Assembly: GCA_030015575.1 (NCBI GenBank)
Contig: JASDDO010000004.1
Location: 321,106,654 to 321,170,653 of the forward strand
DNA: 64,000 nucleotides
Source: Agapanthus africanus
Taxonomy: Eukaryota; Streptophyta; Magnoliopsida; Asparagales; Amaryllidaceae
Direction of reading: 5' to 3'
Below the pieces are notes generated by a model. The model ran no database searches and was not told the DNA's origin. It saw nothing but the letters and a program-made list of their open reading frames with translations. Each line of letters starts with the position of its first letter. Within the stretch, counting starts at the first letter, position 1. This document shows positions 44,743 through 57,327 of the stretch, piece by piece. The position numbers were made by a program, and so were the translations under genes.

Positions 44743-47700
44743 TGTAACGTTTTAGAAATCGTTATGCGAATTTTTCCATTTTAGGGTAAAATAGTCGGTG
44801 TTTTCCATTTTAACCCGATTGTGATCAAATTTCTGTATAAACTTGACGGCACCTAGTTTAGCTAGAATGAAGCTAGTTTGCGGGCTATGGGGGTCAATTG
44901 GAAATTTTGGTTCACATAGAATTTTTCCCAATTTTAAGTTGTTAATTATACACTTTATTAGTGGTAATTACATTTTTTGGTTTGGGTTAATTACTTCTAA
45001 TGTGAATCTATACTAAACTAATCACTAGAATTGGTCTTAATCCATTCTTGCCAAATATCTGGATATTTTGTGTTAAAGGAATTATTTTTTAAAAGAAAAG
45101 AAAAGAAAAGGTGGCATTTTGCATTAATATGTATTTATTGCTTTTTGCTAGAATTTTCGTCATATTTTACACAAAACACCCCCCACTTCTTTTTGCCGAG
45201 CCTCCTTATGCTGCCCACTTCATTTTTCCTTGCTCTTTTCATCATCTCCAAGCTCTCTAAATTCATCAAAAGTCCTTAAATAAACCCACAAACATATAAA
45301 AAAAACTTAACCCATCATTCTTCTTCACTAAACCGGCATGGATCTTCAAGAAAAACATGTTTTTTTTGGAGGCTAAGGTGATGGATTTAGTTGATCTTTT
45401 GTGTTCTTGAAGAGGTATAATTTCAAACCCTAATCCTTAATTGTTAGGTTTAAATCATTATGCTAGCTATTTAATTGTTTAAATATAGCTTAATTTTCAT
45501 TATTAATTGTTTCTTGTTAATTTAAGTGAAGTTCAAGTTAGGGTTTAACCTGATGAAAGGGTTAATTGTTAATTGATGATTAGAAAAACTTAACCTAGTG
45601 GGAAAATGATAATTGTTGTTAATTGCTAATTTATCTAATTGAGTTTTTAGAAAACTAAGTTTTTAACAAAGATTAATTGGGTGAGATTAAAATTATGGAA
45701 ATGGTTTGGATAACTTAGGCAGCTGCTTCGCGATGTTTGTAATCGCTAGAATTGTGTTAGCTTTAGACTTGTGCAAAGTTATGCGATAAGTTGCTTACTA
45801 GATTTCGGTTAATTTTGGATGTGGGTTCTTTTGGTCGTTGCGAGGTTATTTATATAATCTTTCTCGTATTGTGTTGTGTTGTGTTTGCATGATCAGTACG
45901 ATCGGGGTCTAGACTGGGTGGTTGCGTAGTTTAGCAATCCTAGCTAGGCTTTGTGCCGATGCCGTGCACGTTCTGTGCGCTAGGTACGCAATGTAATTTT
46001 CTGGACGTTATCTTTGTGTTTTGTTATCTTTGTGTCGGCGTAGGATATTTAGCTTATGTGATGTGTTTGAAATTTTAGGATCGCAAGCGGGGACTTCGGA
46101 CGCTGCGAAGAAGGGAAGCAGGTGGTCGGATTTTAGTAGCTCGAGATCATCGGTGAGTAGATTTAACATCTACGGGGAAATCGCCCGTATGGCGTTATGC
46201 GTTAGGGCTGGATTATGATATGATAGCTGCAAGTTATTCGCATATGAGTTGATTGCATATGAACGTCATTGCATAGTATTTCCTGTTGTATCTTGACTTG
46301 TACCTTTTTTGACACAACACCATTACTGACGGTTCATGTTGCACGAGCACTAAATTGTATGCTACACCCACACCGTCGGTAATTTCCATGACACTAACAA
46401 CCCACTTACATACGTGATATTGTATTGGATAGGGATAATTGAGATAGTGACTCTTATTCCATTGTGCATATGAGATACAGCTGACACTTTACATACGTGA
46501 TATTGTATTTGGATAGGGATAATGGAGATAGTGACTCTTATTCCATTTCACGTATATCTTGCTATAGCCACATATACATCAAGCATACATACTAACATGT
46601 ACACCCACATACCTATTATAGCTACATGTACATCATGCATACCTACTGACATGTACACCCACCTATTTTGCTATAGCTTCATATACCCTAAGTGGTATTG
46701 TTTTGACATGTGATATTGAGACGATGATTATTGTGATATTGCACTTATGAAATGCATCATACCTACTTACTTACAAGTAGATACTTATACCTTGCTACAG
46801 TTACCTGTACACCTTATATGATGCTGCACTTAATTTCGGAGGTTTTGGGAACCGCATGATATATTTTAAAGCTGGATTCATTTAAATGAGCGGTTTTCCC
46901 TTAATATGCTCATATTGCTGTTTTATGTTGCATATATCAGTTTTTCATGGATTTTCGCATTGAGATATGGATTTCATATGATTATGGATTTGAGAATCGC
47001 ATGGGTGTTTCAAGAAATTTTTGTATTGTTTGAAAACCCGGTTTCTCTTGATATGATATTTCAGTGCGTCCACCATATGATTTCTCAGTTCTGAGATTGG
47101 CATGTGATAACCGATTCGAGGAGCGGGAGGCACCGTCTGTGGGTACATGGTAGACCCGGTATGGTACCCTGGGGAAAGAGATGATATCGTGGTGTAGACG
47201 ATGAGCCTGGCAGAGGGACCACTACCTACCGTTGATATTATTTGGACTCGGCGGATATCTGGTGGATACCGACCGGAGTGATGTTCAGACATGCTATGTG
47301 GATTACGGGTGTCGATGTAGACACTCAGGTTCCCTGAGATGTACTGACATCAGGGCCGGTCATGGTGACGGCGCCTGACAGATGAGTATTTACGTGTCGA
47401 TGTTATACACGGGTTTCATAATTTTTACGTATCGCCGATGGACATACGCGGATGATATCCTCATATATTTACATGCATATGTTTTCATGAGTTTTCGGGT
47501 GTCGATGTTCGACACTCAGGTTTCATGAGACTTACAGGATATGAGGACCAATCTGAGGATGCGGTGCCTGAGGATTTTGGGATTTGATGTGTCAGTGAGG
47601 GACACTGGGGTTTTTCCATGCTGATGATTTTTGCATGAGGTTTTATTATATCATTCCACACTCAGGATTATTTTGATATGTATTGCTTCATGTAGTTGTA

Positions 47701-48498
47701 GTACCCTGATGATGTACCTTTACATGATTGTTGCATATTCATATTGCCATACTTATGCTATCAGATTACATGTGATAGATTTATCGCTGTTCGTGCATAC
47801 TTGCGATTACAGTATGATATTATTTACTATCCACGAGTTGGCAACTCACCCCCGTTGTGCCACAGTGTTTTGCAGGACTTACCTTCAGAGTAGTCACGGC
47901 GGGCGCCTTATCATCTCTACTTTTGCGGATACCGCTACGGTTGGCTCTGAGGCTTTTGCTTTTAGGTGGGTTCGCGGTTATCCGTTTATGTACATTGGAT
48001 ATCTTTTTGTTGGATCTAATATTCTTCATCTACCACTTCATGTATTCGACTTAGAGACGAGTTGTGAGGATCAGTGTTGTATATTTTGGTGACTTTGGGT
48101 GTCGTGCTCGTGGGAGCCGGTTCTGTTGTTAAGTTTTTACCTCCTTATGCAGTTTTCATTCATATTTCTTCGCTTCGGTGTCGTATATATATCTTGTGGT
48201 GGTTGTCTCCGCCGTTTTGCGTGAGTTGATCTTGTTTGGGATGCTTTATTTATATTCTATGTTGCACCTATTTTCGGGGCTAGTTTTTACAAAGGAGGTG
48301 CTGCCGAAATTTTCAAGAACAAAAACTAAAGTTAAAGATTTTTACTTGAGAATTTCTGAATGTTTTAAACTATTTTTTTCTCCGTTTATCCATTTTGGGC
48401 GGTTTAGATTTCTGGGTTTCGGCTTACTTAAGTTGCGTGCGCCTGTTGATGTTACATAGTTTAAGTGCCGGTTACGGGCCAAACTTTGGGTCGTGACA
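44743..48498 (+). repeat. 3' LTR of element D
   Basis: 3756 bp. The right half matches 36105-38099. It has a partial tandem duplication of about 80 bp at 46411-46555; the second unit begins close to the site where element C entered the 5' LTR. No gene is supported; frames such as 47631-48092 mirror the other LTR. Confidence 0.9.
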
Positions 48499-48636
48499 AA
48501 ATTTTTATAAGGAGACTAGAATGTAACGACTCTGTTTTATTGCATAAAAAATATTTCAAGTTAATATACAAAATGGAGTTTGCAAACCTGAGTATACTTT
48601 AAATGTTGTTTTTATTTAAGAACAGCAAGAAAACAC

Positions 48637-48695
48637 CTGTATCTCATTGGTAAAGCCTTGCACTACTATGACATAACCCATGTGTTCGAATCCCA
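48637..48695 (+). other. tRNA-like segment, unit 1
   Basis: An A-box-like TGTATCTCATTGGTAAAGC and a B-box-like TGTTCGAATCCC lie at tRNA-like spacing. It does not fold into a proper cloverleaf (weak D and anticodon stems), so it is a tRNA-derived or SINE-like relic, not a tRNA gene. Confidence 0.45.
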
Positions 48696-48960
48696 TCTGC
48701 CACATATATTTTTTACTGATTTTTCTTTTAAACTTTTTGGAAGCCCAAAAGTTTACACGTGCAATACATGTAAAAATAAAAAGACAGAAAAAATAAACAT
48801 GTGTAAAATGTTGTATGAACAGATTAAGACACATGGCACCTGTAACGACTCTGTTTTTAATGAACAAAAATTTGTTTAAAGTTAAAGTACTAAATGGAGT
48901 ATTTGCAACCCTGAGTATGCTATAAGTATTTTATTTGTTTTAGAACAACAAGAAATCACT

Positions 48961-49020
48961 TGTAGCTCAATGGTAAAGCCTTGCACTGCTGTGACATAGC
49001 CCTTGTGTTCAAATCTCCTC
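48961..49020 (+). other. tRNA-like segment, unit 2
   Basis: TGTAGCTCAATGGTAAAGC followed by TGTTCAAATCTC; closer to a tRNA 5' half than unit 1 but with a decayed B box. Confidence 0.45.
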
Positions 49021-51780
49021 AGCCACATATTATTCTTAATGATTTTTCTTTTAAACTTTTTGAAAGCTTAAAAGTTTACACGTGCAATATACATAAAAAT
49101 GAAAAGTCACTAAAATCAAACATGTGGAAATATTATATGTACAGACTAAGACACGTGGCAAGAATCCAGAGACCCAACTCACCAATGTGGGCGGCGAGAT
49201 AGAGCTCTGGGTCGACGCTGCCTGGCCCCCCGTACCAAATACCCCTAAACTTTGCCCAAATGACTCTTCCCCTACCCCCACTACTCCTTTTCTGTTTGTT
49301 TTTCCTAAAATTAAACAGAGAATTAAAATGAGGTTTTAATCCAAAATTTTAATGCATTTTAATTCCATTCTTCAATCCTCAAAACCTTTTCTTTTATAAA
49401 TACAACATCACAACCTATCTCTCTCCATTTTGAAATCTATCATCAAAACTCTCAAATTTTTCCAAGTCAAATTAGTTGTACAAGTGGAGTTATCCCAAGG
49501 TCATCTTCCGGCAACGACTCGGGACAAATCCAGCGACACCGCGACACCATGAAGCTCTCAAACCCTTCCTCTATCTTCCCCCTCTCATCTAATTCAGTAA
49601 GTCCCCTCCCCTTTCTTCTTTTCCTATTCTAAAAAGATCTCTTTTCAAAACTCGTCGGAAGTGGAGTTATTCCGACTTCCGATTTTAATTTTGTTAAAAA
49701 CATAACTTTTCATAATAACCAAACACCCATATTATATCTTGTTTAGCAACCATAAATCAACATTGAGAACAAGTTTCAATTTAAAATACCATGCTATGCA
49801 ACTTTTATTTCACTTTTACGGTTAAATACCACAAACTTCTATTCAACATCTTTCATCATATTTGCTTATATTACCTTTAGAAAACTCATGAGTTAATGAC
49901 CTATCTCATCACAACACTCATCATGATATAGCACGATGGATTTTAGAACAATAATTTGTGGGATAAATACAATTTTACAATAAAATACCTTAAACTAATG
50001 AAACCGTATTCTTTAAATTGTTTTAATTAAATTCCTTACGATTATGTCCTTACAACCAACTCTTAGGGAATCTGATTTGGTTGGTACGGGTTATCGCATA
50101 TCCATCGGACTAGTAGGGCGAGATGCAGACCTCCTCACGGAGCATACGATCTCGATGAAATTTTTATTACAGTTTTTAAGAAAACACGATTTCTATTTAA
50201 TAAATAAATTTATTTTTAATAATTATTTATAATATTATCAAACTATTTATTTTAAATACGTATAATAAATTCCATGTTTTCTATATAAAGGAATCACAAA
50301 TTTCATGATTATACCATCACAAATCCATACAATTCCAATTTACACTAAAATACCATATACTATTCAATCTAGGTGTATATTCACTAGAATACTTCACCTT
50401 TAAAAATTACATCCAAGAAAACTCTAAATACAACTAATAAATACTTGAGGTTTATTTTGAAATTATATCAAAACTATTTTTCATAAACCCCCCTCAAGTT
50501 TATTAATTTACAATAAGGACCCTAGTAAATATAGGTTTAAGCGGGACCAATTCTCTTGAGCCTCAGGGAGCCGGAGAAAATTCGTGCTTGCCTATTTAAG
50601 GTAGAAAACTAAAACGGGGTCATCAATTATAATTAGCATCGAAAAGTCACAAATCCTGCCGTCCATGTACAGCAGTTACCGATAACTCCAAAATCTAATT
50701 CAAGAATCCAATTCTGTTTAAGCGTCTGACTCAAACAGAGTCTCAGTCTAATCAGAATACAATCTAAATACGAATACAATCTAAATATAACTCCAATATA
50801 TCATGAATCCATATATACTGAATACTATCAATATCAACATGACTTGAACTGACCGAACAATGGATATGCATTGACTTGATTACATGACTATCCGTTTACA
50901 TCTTTATCTGTTTACATGAGCAATTGATATCATGGTTTCGGCAAGTCTTTCAGCTATAAACAATACAGTAAACATTACAGGGTTTTGAAGGGGTAGATTG
51001 GTACGAAATGTGTTAAAAGTGGCACGATGATTGTCACTTTAATACACATAGCCTGAATATCCGTTGCTGTTGTCCCGTTGTTTAACGATTCCTTGTGCTC
51101 CATATACCTTAGTCCACGGAATAGTTAGACTCCTCTCGTATACACTGGCATATTCTGTACTAAGCTACAAACAACTGCGCTAACATAACAATCATACATT
51201 ATACCGTATATATTCTCTTTATCTATTCAGTCTATTTCTATATCTCTTTAGGACTTACCGAGCGATTGTTCGCTGATGACATTCTTTTCTATTCTTTCTT
51301 TAGAATGTTGTCAGGAGGACCCGACTCTCCGAAGATCGAGCCCATCTCAGAAGACTTGGATCAGTTCATCGAGGACCCCGAGCTCTAGTTGCTTATATAT
51401 ACTTTTACTTTCAGTTCATGATATTGTTTAGGCATTGCTTTCCATATTGTATTTACTTTTCAGTTGTATTGTAAAGAATATTTAATAAATAAAAAGTTGT
51501 TATTCTTTTAAATCTCATGTATTTCTTGTGTACATTATATTATATTGCTTATTTACGCTTAACATGTTTACTTCTGACTAAATACGTTGTGGGCCGAGTC
51601 ACGTCTCTTTATCCGTACATCGGGAAATGGGGCGTGACAGGTTTTGTTGGAGGCCCATGCAGGTCAGTTCTGCTTGGAAACCTAAGCAATATAACACAAG
51701 AATTATAATACTCATCAACTAAACATTCTTTATAATTCATATTCCTTGAATCTAACATAACCCTATTTTTCTTTTAAGGT

Positions 51781-53066
51781 TATGGATTCTCCGAACAATA
51801 CTAGCACCAATATGAATGGCAACAGTACAAAACCACCTCTTCTACTTACGCCTACCATTGTAGCTCCGATCAACGAGCAGACGGTACTGCTTGAGGCAAT
51901 AAAGAGCCTCTTAAAGGGATAGTAGCAACAGACTGTTATCCTAATGAACTGCCCAGAAGCTGAGGCACTTGGAGTGAAACAATTCTTGAACTACATCCTA
52001 AGAAATTTTCTAGGAAAGAGATCCCTCTGGAAGCTGAAGAATGGGCTCAATCCATTGAGGACGATCTAGCAGCAGCACAAATGCCAAACATTTCTTGGGT
52101 AAGGGTTGCAAAGCTGCAACTTACGGATAATGCTCGAGTATAGTAGAAGGCGGAAGAAACCCGTCTTACTCAGATGATCGAATGGAAGACTTTTCGCGAC
52201 ATGTTCGACACGAAATATTTTCCCGAGACTGTCTGATTTAACATAGAGCAGCAATTCATCGACCTACAACAAGGCTCTATGTGAAGCAAATCTGTAGATG
52301 AGCATGATGCTAAGTTCACTATGTTAAGCAGGTAAAATGTGTCTCAAATATTCGATTTTTCTGATATCACATACTACACAACTAACACAAGACCATAACA
52401 GGTTCGCGGCACATCTCATATTGACTACTGAGATCAGGGCTAAGATATTTCATTAAGGGTTGGTCCAGAAAATCCAAGTTGCTCTAGCTATAGGGGATTT
52501 CCCAACCCACGACTTGGCTCTGAAGGCTGCCCGTCGATATGAGGCAATGGTTAAAAAGAAGGGCATACCTCAATCTGCCGGTATGAAGCGCCCTACTACT
52601 CAGATAGTAGGAGGAGCCTCTTCCAGGCCATCTTTTGTACCCAGGAGACCGGGAGTACCTTTCAACCGGTCCAGTCCAGAATTTTGCACCTACTGCAGGA
52701 GGAATGGAAACCTGGTAAAGGACTGCAGGCGTGCTAATCGCCTTTGCTTAGTCTATGGCTCATCCACACATGATATTGGATCTTGTTCTCGTAGACTCAA
52801 TACAAATCCTGCAACCAGACCAGCAATCACCTATCCGCAATAGCCAGCTATCCAGGAACCTGCACCACGTCTTGCTCTCCCAGCTCCACCTCCCCATGGA
52901 CCTACTGCACCTCCTCCTTGTCAGATCCATCAAGCACAAAGGAACCTACCTCAAGGACAGAGGAATGGACATAGGAATGCTCCTACAGTACGGAGGAATG
53001 TACCGAGGCGACATGCTTTCACAATGACTATGGAAGAAGCTGAAGCCTCTGGCCAAGTCATTACTG
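51781..53066 (+). pseudogene. gag: gag of element E, with an apparent 70-bp intron
   Basis: Starts MDSPNNTSTN at 51781. Several stops and frameshifts follow (e.g. near 51919, 52141, 52234). Capsid-type motifs are readable: W...F...F...YFPE, then LQQGSM.VDE..AKFT.LSRF. The last is split by a candidate intron 52332-52401 (AGCAG|GTAAAATG ... CATAACAG|GTTCGC, with CTAAC 16 bases before the acceptor). Removing it joins the conserved LSRFAAHL-like segment in frame. Downstream are degenerate zinc knuckles (CTYCRRNGNLVKDC and CLVYGSSTHDIGSC). Confidence 0.7.
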
Positions 53067-53153
53067 GTAACTCTTTTCTTTCAAGCTTTCTTTCAATCCT
53101 TATACATATCAAATATCTTTTCCTATACCTAAAACATATCCCACACAACTTAG
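53067..53153 (+). other. Candidate second intron in element E
   Basis: GTAACTC...CAACTTAG, 87 bp, A/T-rich and hydrophobic if translated. It sits between VITG and DTILV, where related elements read straight through (V.G.ILV). It is divisible by three and stop-free, so it may also be read through. Confidence 0.5.
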
Positions 53154-54309
53154 ATACAATCTTAGTAGCCTCACTTCCTGCACTAGCACTCTTCAATACT
53201 GGAGCATCTCATTGCTTTATGTCGCAACGGTTCGTCCGAACTTATGCGATTCCAGTCAAACCGCTCATATTCAGCTGGAATGCCAGTTCAGGGAACGACA
53301 TTCTAATGGCAACAATGGGATATGACCTGTGTCCAGTGGTTGTCTGCAGCAGAAAATTTTATGCCGACTTCAAGGTGCTAGACATACTAAACTTCGATGT
53401 AGTTTTGGGTATGGATTGGCTAGGAACTTTCTATGCTACTATCGACTGTCGTCAAAGGAAGGTAGTGGTCGGGATTCCAGAGCATCCGGTCTTTTATTTC
53501 AAAAGTGAAGACCGTACCCTGGAGCCTAGCACATACAAAGCAAAACCGAAGAAGGCAGTGATTACAACTCTACAGGCAAAAGAAGACAAGCCAGAGGTAG
53601 TTCGAGAGTCGATGATATATTTCCTGAAGACATATCAGGTTTGCCTCCTGATCAAGATCTTGAATTTAGAATTGATTTAGTACTTGGAGCACAACCGATG
53701 ATCAAAGTACCATACTGATTAAGTCCTGAAGGTTTGAAGGAGATCCGTACTCAGTTGGATGAACTTCTGCAGAAAGGATGGATTCATCCCAGTACTTCAA
53801 GTTGAGGATCTCCAGTTTTTCTTGTGAAGAAGAAGGAAGGTTCATCGGAATGTGCATTAATTATAGAGCTCTGAACGAAGTCACGATAAAGAAAAAGCAT
53901 CCACTACCACGAATCGACGATCTGTTCGATCAGCTAAGTTGGTCGCGCATTTTCTCAAAGTTAGATCTTCGTTTGGGTTATCATCAGGTGAAGGTCAAAG
54001 AATCTGATATTCCTAAAACGGCATTCAGGACTCGCTACGGACATTATGAGTTTCTCGTGATGCCATTTGGAGTGACCAATGCACCAGCTATATTCATCAA
54101 TCTGATGAATCAGGTTTTCCGAGAGTACCTAGACAGGTTCATTGTCATATTCATCGACGGCATCCTGGTGTATTCTAAGAATCGGAAAGAGCATGCTGAA
54201 CATTTGAGGATTGTCTTGGAGACTTTATGACAGTATCAACTCTATGCCAAGTATAGCAGGTGCGAGTTTTGGCTAGAACAAGTCGGATTTCTCGGACATA
54301 TCGTTTCAG
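53154..54309 (+). pseudogene. pol: Protease and partial RT of element E
   Basis: Protease has LFNTGASH, so the catalytic Asp is Asn (codon 53195-53197). A frameshift near 53630 and stops near 53718 and 53805 precede RT motifs ([42 protein letters not shown]). The active site reads FIDG: the second catalytic Asp is Gly (54159-54161). TGA near 54228. The sequence ends after GHIVSG, followed by unrelated DNA. Confidence 0.8.
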
Positions 54310-57300
54310 GTGAATTCTTCGATGGGGTTATCAAGGAATTCATGCAATACTCTTTCCTCTGCTCATACTTATGACTGTTGTCATAAGTTAGAGCCAAACC
54401 GACATTTCCCAGCCCCGAATAAGAATTCGGACCGGTCAAGTGATACATTTTATTATCTTGGTTAAGGTATGAAGTGGTTGTTACCTTGAGAGAGAGAGAG
54501 AGAGAGAGAAAAGAAACATTCAGCGTGCGCTCTTGCAAGATTAAATTGATTATTAGTTTATCTAATCAGGATGGCTCCCACTGTTTCTTCGAATTCTTCT
54601 TCAAACCTTAAAAAAAGAACCAGTCAGGATTAATTGTATGTCATAATACATGATTAACCTTTCGGCCAGGCTAGTGTCGGTACTTCGAGGGAGGTTTTCC
54701 AACGCTTTCACGAAGTTCCTTAATTACATAACCTCTTTTCCCTAGGGCCTTAGCTCCGCTAACACCGTTCTAGACACCTACTTGGTTTATAGCATTGATT
54801 GTTAAGTGAGAAAATCTCCCAAGAGTAATCCTACTTATCAGTGGGATCGAGATCCAACAATCATTGTGTGTGATAACCTAGATGGAAGACACTCTAGCTA
54901 TGTTCAGTCGAAAATATCGCACTTTTGATATGACATTTTCCTTACTTTTTTTAAATATCTAAATGTGTTTATTATAAATATAACACATATGAGGGTTTAT
55001 CTGTAAAAATACTATTTTCATATATTTATATATTATAATTAAAATTATGAAGGAAAATATATGCATATAATATTTTGATAATTTAAATATTCATATCATA
55101 TCAAATATCCTTAATCAATATTCTTAAAATATAATATCATATCAAATTGGTTAGGATAATATCTCAAAAATACCAAATATTACCAACATTATTCTTTGAG
55201 ATATGGTGCAAGCTTTGGCTCAGGTCAGAAGATCGAGATGTTGAGATGTCGGAAATCAAAAATCTGCCGAAATATTAAAGAAAATCGAATAATCAATACT
55301 GGCAAAGACTCAGGAAATATTTTCAAGTTCCAGATATCAACTAAATCTCCATGTGTCACAAGAATAAAGCCCCATAAATTTGCACCCAAGATCTCACCAA
55401 CAAACCGCGGATCCGTGGCCAAACCATGCAATATGCGGTAGATCCACGGCCGATTCACAGAATCAGGAATTAGGATTTTCAGGTTGGATTTGCTACAACT
55501 AACCCTAATTCAGGGGATCTTTGGTTTCTGGTTTTGGGGCTATATAAAGGACCGAGGGCTAAAATTAGAAATCATCAATCTTTTACTCAAGCTAATCACC
55601 ATCAAAGAACAAATGCTCCAAGACAGGTCCAAGATTCGACGTGATAAAGTGGCGTGAGATTCGACAGAACATCTACATCCGACAAGGCATAGATCGAGAG
55701 CAACTTCTTCTTCCTCTTGTAATCTAAACTTGAAGTTTGTACTTGTGAAGTTGATTAATAAAGGTAGATCTTTAGTTTAATTAGTTTAATTATATTATGA
55801 ATTTCATCTCTATCTGTACTTCTATCTCCATCATGCATGAGTAATTCTCCGCTTGATGGGTTCGTAAGATTAAGGTAGAACAATAGATTAGAAAATATTT
55901 TAACTTCTTTTACGTCTTATGAAGTTTATAAACTTTAGCAAAAGAATCGTTAACATCCTTATCGGGCACGCTGCCAATTTATTGCCAGTTTCGATCGCGA
56001 TTTGAGATCAGATTAACAATTATTTTGTTAAGGGCTAGACATGAATAGAGATCAATGAAAGGGCAAGGGTCAATAGTGTGGAAACCCTAGTTTCTTCAAA
56101 GAACCCTAATCCTTATTCATCATCATCAATCTAGTTTTAAATCTATCAAAAGATAAAATGAGTCATCTTTATTAGTCATCCAGGATTACTAAATCCTAAT
56201 GAACCCTACTAGCCCTCTTCTGATATAAAATCTATATCCGTACTTAAACAAGATCTGTATTCTACATCCGTTTTTAATGTAGATCTAGATTCTATAACTA
56301 TTCTTCACTATTATCTATTCTTCTTCCTCTTCCTAATCAATATGTCTAAAGAAAGATTGAAAGATTCCACATATCCCTGAGGACGAGCCGTACTCATCTC
56401 GGTCTAGCTACACGTGACACCATTATTGATTGCGGTTACTACACCACTTCTTTAAATATAGAATCAAGCAAGCTACCACACTCCAGAAGGTATGCAACGC
56501 TAGCAAGTTTCCTGTATACTTGAAACTCCCGATGTGGTTTTTGCCCCTAGGACCCTAGTGACCTTGACACAGTCAACAAATCAAAGAGTCCTAGTCAAGT
56601 TCAACCTGTCATTATCTTGATTGCATTAAACCCACCCGCATAACCCTTGACACAGTCAACAAGGTTATACGACTGTCCTAACTAATCGCATCGAATGCTA
56701 TAAATAAGCAGTACTTAGCTACTGTTCACTACGCCTTGACACAGTCAACAAATGCAACACGAATACTAAGTATTACTCATAAGAAATGACGGAGGGCTAC
56801 GGCTGGGTTTTTGGCGAAAAACCCTTTAACGTAATGAACTTGATATCGTTGAAGGAACCTGAGTAGTTTTGAAAAGGAGTAGTTTAAGCTCCGCTTTTGA
56901 AAACTTGTGGTTTTGAGTAATCTATAGTATACAATTTTGCTCAAGAGGTCGCTCCCCGCGAAGAGATCTCGGCTCTTGCCTCCTAGAATGAGGTGCTGGA
57001 TATTTATGACCGAATACCACTATGCAAAGCGAAAGAATATAATTATAGTTTTTCGAAATTTGTTCCAACAACATCTTTTAGGTTTATTTTCTTGCGTTAA
57101 TCAAAATTAATGCGGTCCCATCAGTTAATGCATATCACACCAGAAAAGAACGAAAATACAATGTGCATACATTCCATCCGCATATGCCACGAGGCCTCGT
57201 CATGCACCGCTAGGCTACTTAACTAACGGCAGAGCAGGGGCTGGACTAGCGCGGGTGCAAAACATATACAACATCTACTAGTATATATATAACATTCGTC

Positions 57301-57327
57301 CCAGGCATGATATAAGCAACAATATAG
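54310..57327 (-). mobile_element. Element F: A-family internal remnant
   Basis: Clear similarity to element A's internal region in the same orientation from about 54480 (with A from about 5100) to 57327 (with A to about 6310). The left 170 bp is unassigned. It is interrupted by the solo LTR 54901-56470 and cut on the right by element G (TSD TATAG at 57323-57327). It includes three stem-loops at 56564-56576, 56647-56659 and 56736-56748. No coding sequence. Confidence 0.75.
54896..56475 (+). mobile_element. Athila-like solo LTR inside element F
   Basis: The LTR 54901-56470 (1570 bp, TGTTCAGTCG...ATCAAGCA) has perfect TSDs AGCTA at 54896-54900 and 56471-56475. TATA box CTATATAAAGG at 55539-55549, a GC-rich imperfect inverted repeat CCGCGGATC at 55405-55449, and a TCCCTGAGGACGAGCCGTAC segment followed by GACACC near the end, matching the solo LTR in element D. 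No gene. Confidence 0.88.

Larger units (their letters stand above)
36105..48498 (+). mobile_element. Element D: Tekay-type chromovirus (Ty3/gypsy), decayed
   Basis: Partial 5' LTR (36105-38099), PBS-like TGGTATGAGAGC (38104-38115), gag-pol remnant (38337-44703), PPT AAGGAGGGAGAT (44731-44742) and 3' LTR (44743-48498, TGTAACG...GTGACA). The start of the 5' LTR lies left of element C, outside the window. The C-terminal segment after integrase has the chromodomain-like pattern of Tekay/Del elements (LWRN...EE.TWE.E.DMR..YP). Confidence 0.88.
48522..51639 (+). repeat. LTR of element E
   Basis: About 3.1 kb. It begins with two diverged tandem units (48522-48840 and 48841 to about 49158), each with a tRNA-like segment. 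A TATA box CTTTTATAAATAC is at about 49391-49403. The rest is A/T-rich and non-coding. Confidence 0.75.
48522..54309 (+). mobile_element. Element E: decayed Ty3/gypsy element, truncated in RT
   Basis: LTR 48522-51639 (TGTAACGACTC...GGGGCGTGACA), then gag, protease and RT remnants up to about 54309, where RT is cut and A-family DNA begins. The PBS is not recognisable after the LTR end. A PPT-like ATAAGGAGACTAGAA (48507-48521) precedes the LTR, as expected of a 3' LTR, although coding sequence also follows it. It is probably chromovirus-related from the LTR ends and RT; the lineage is unresolved. Confidence 0.75.

Noticed and set aside
48961..49030. Functional tRNA gene
   Set aside because: Only box-like sequences; the cloverleaf stems do not form and the acceptor ends do not pair.
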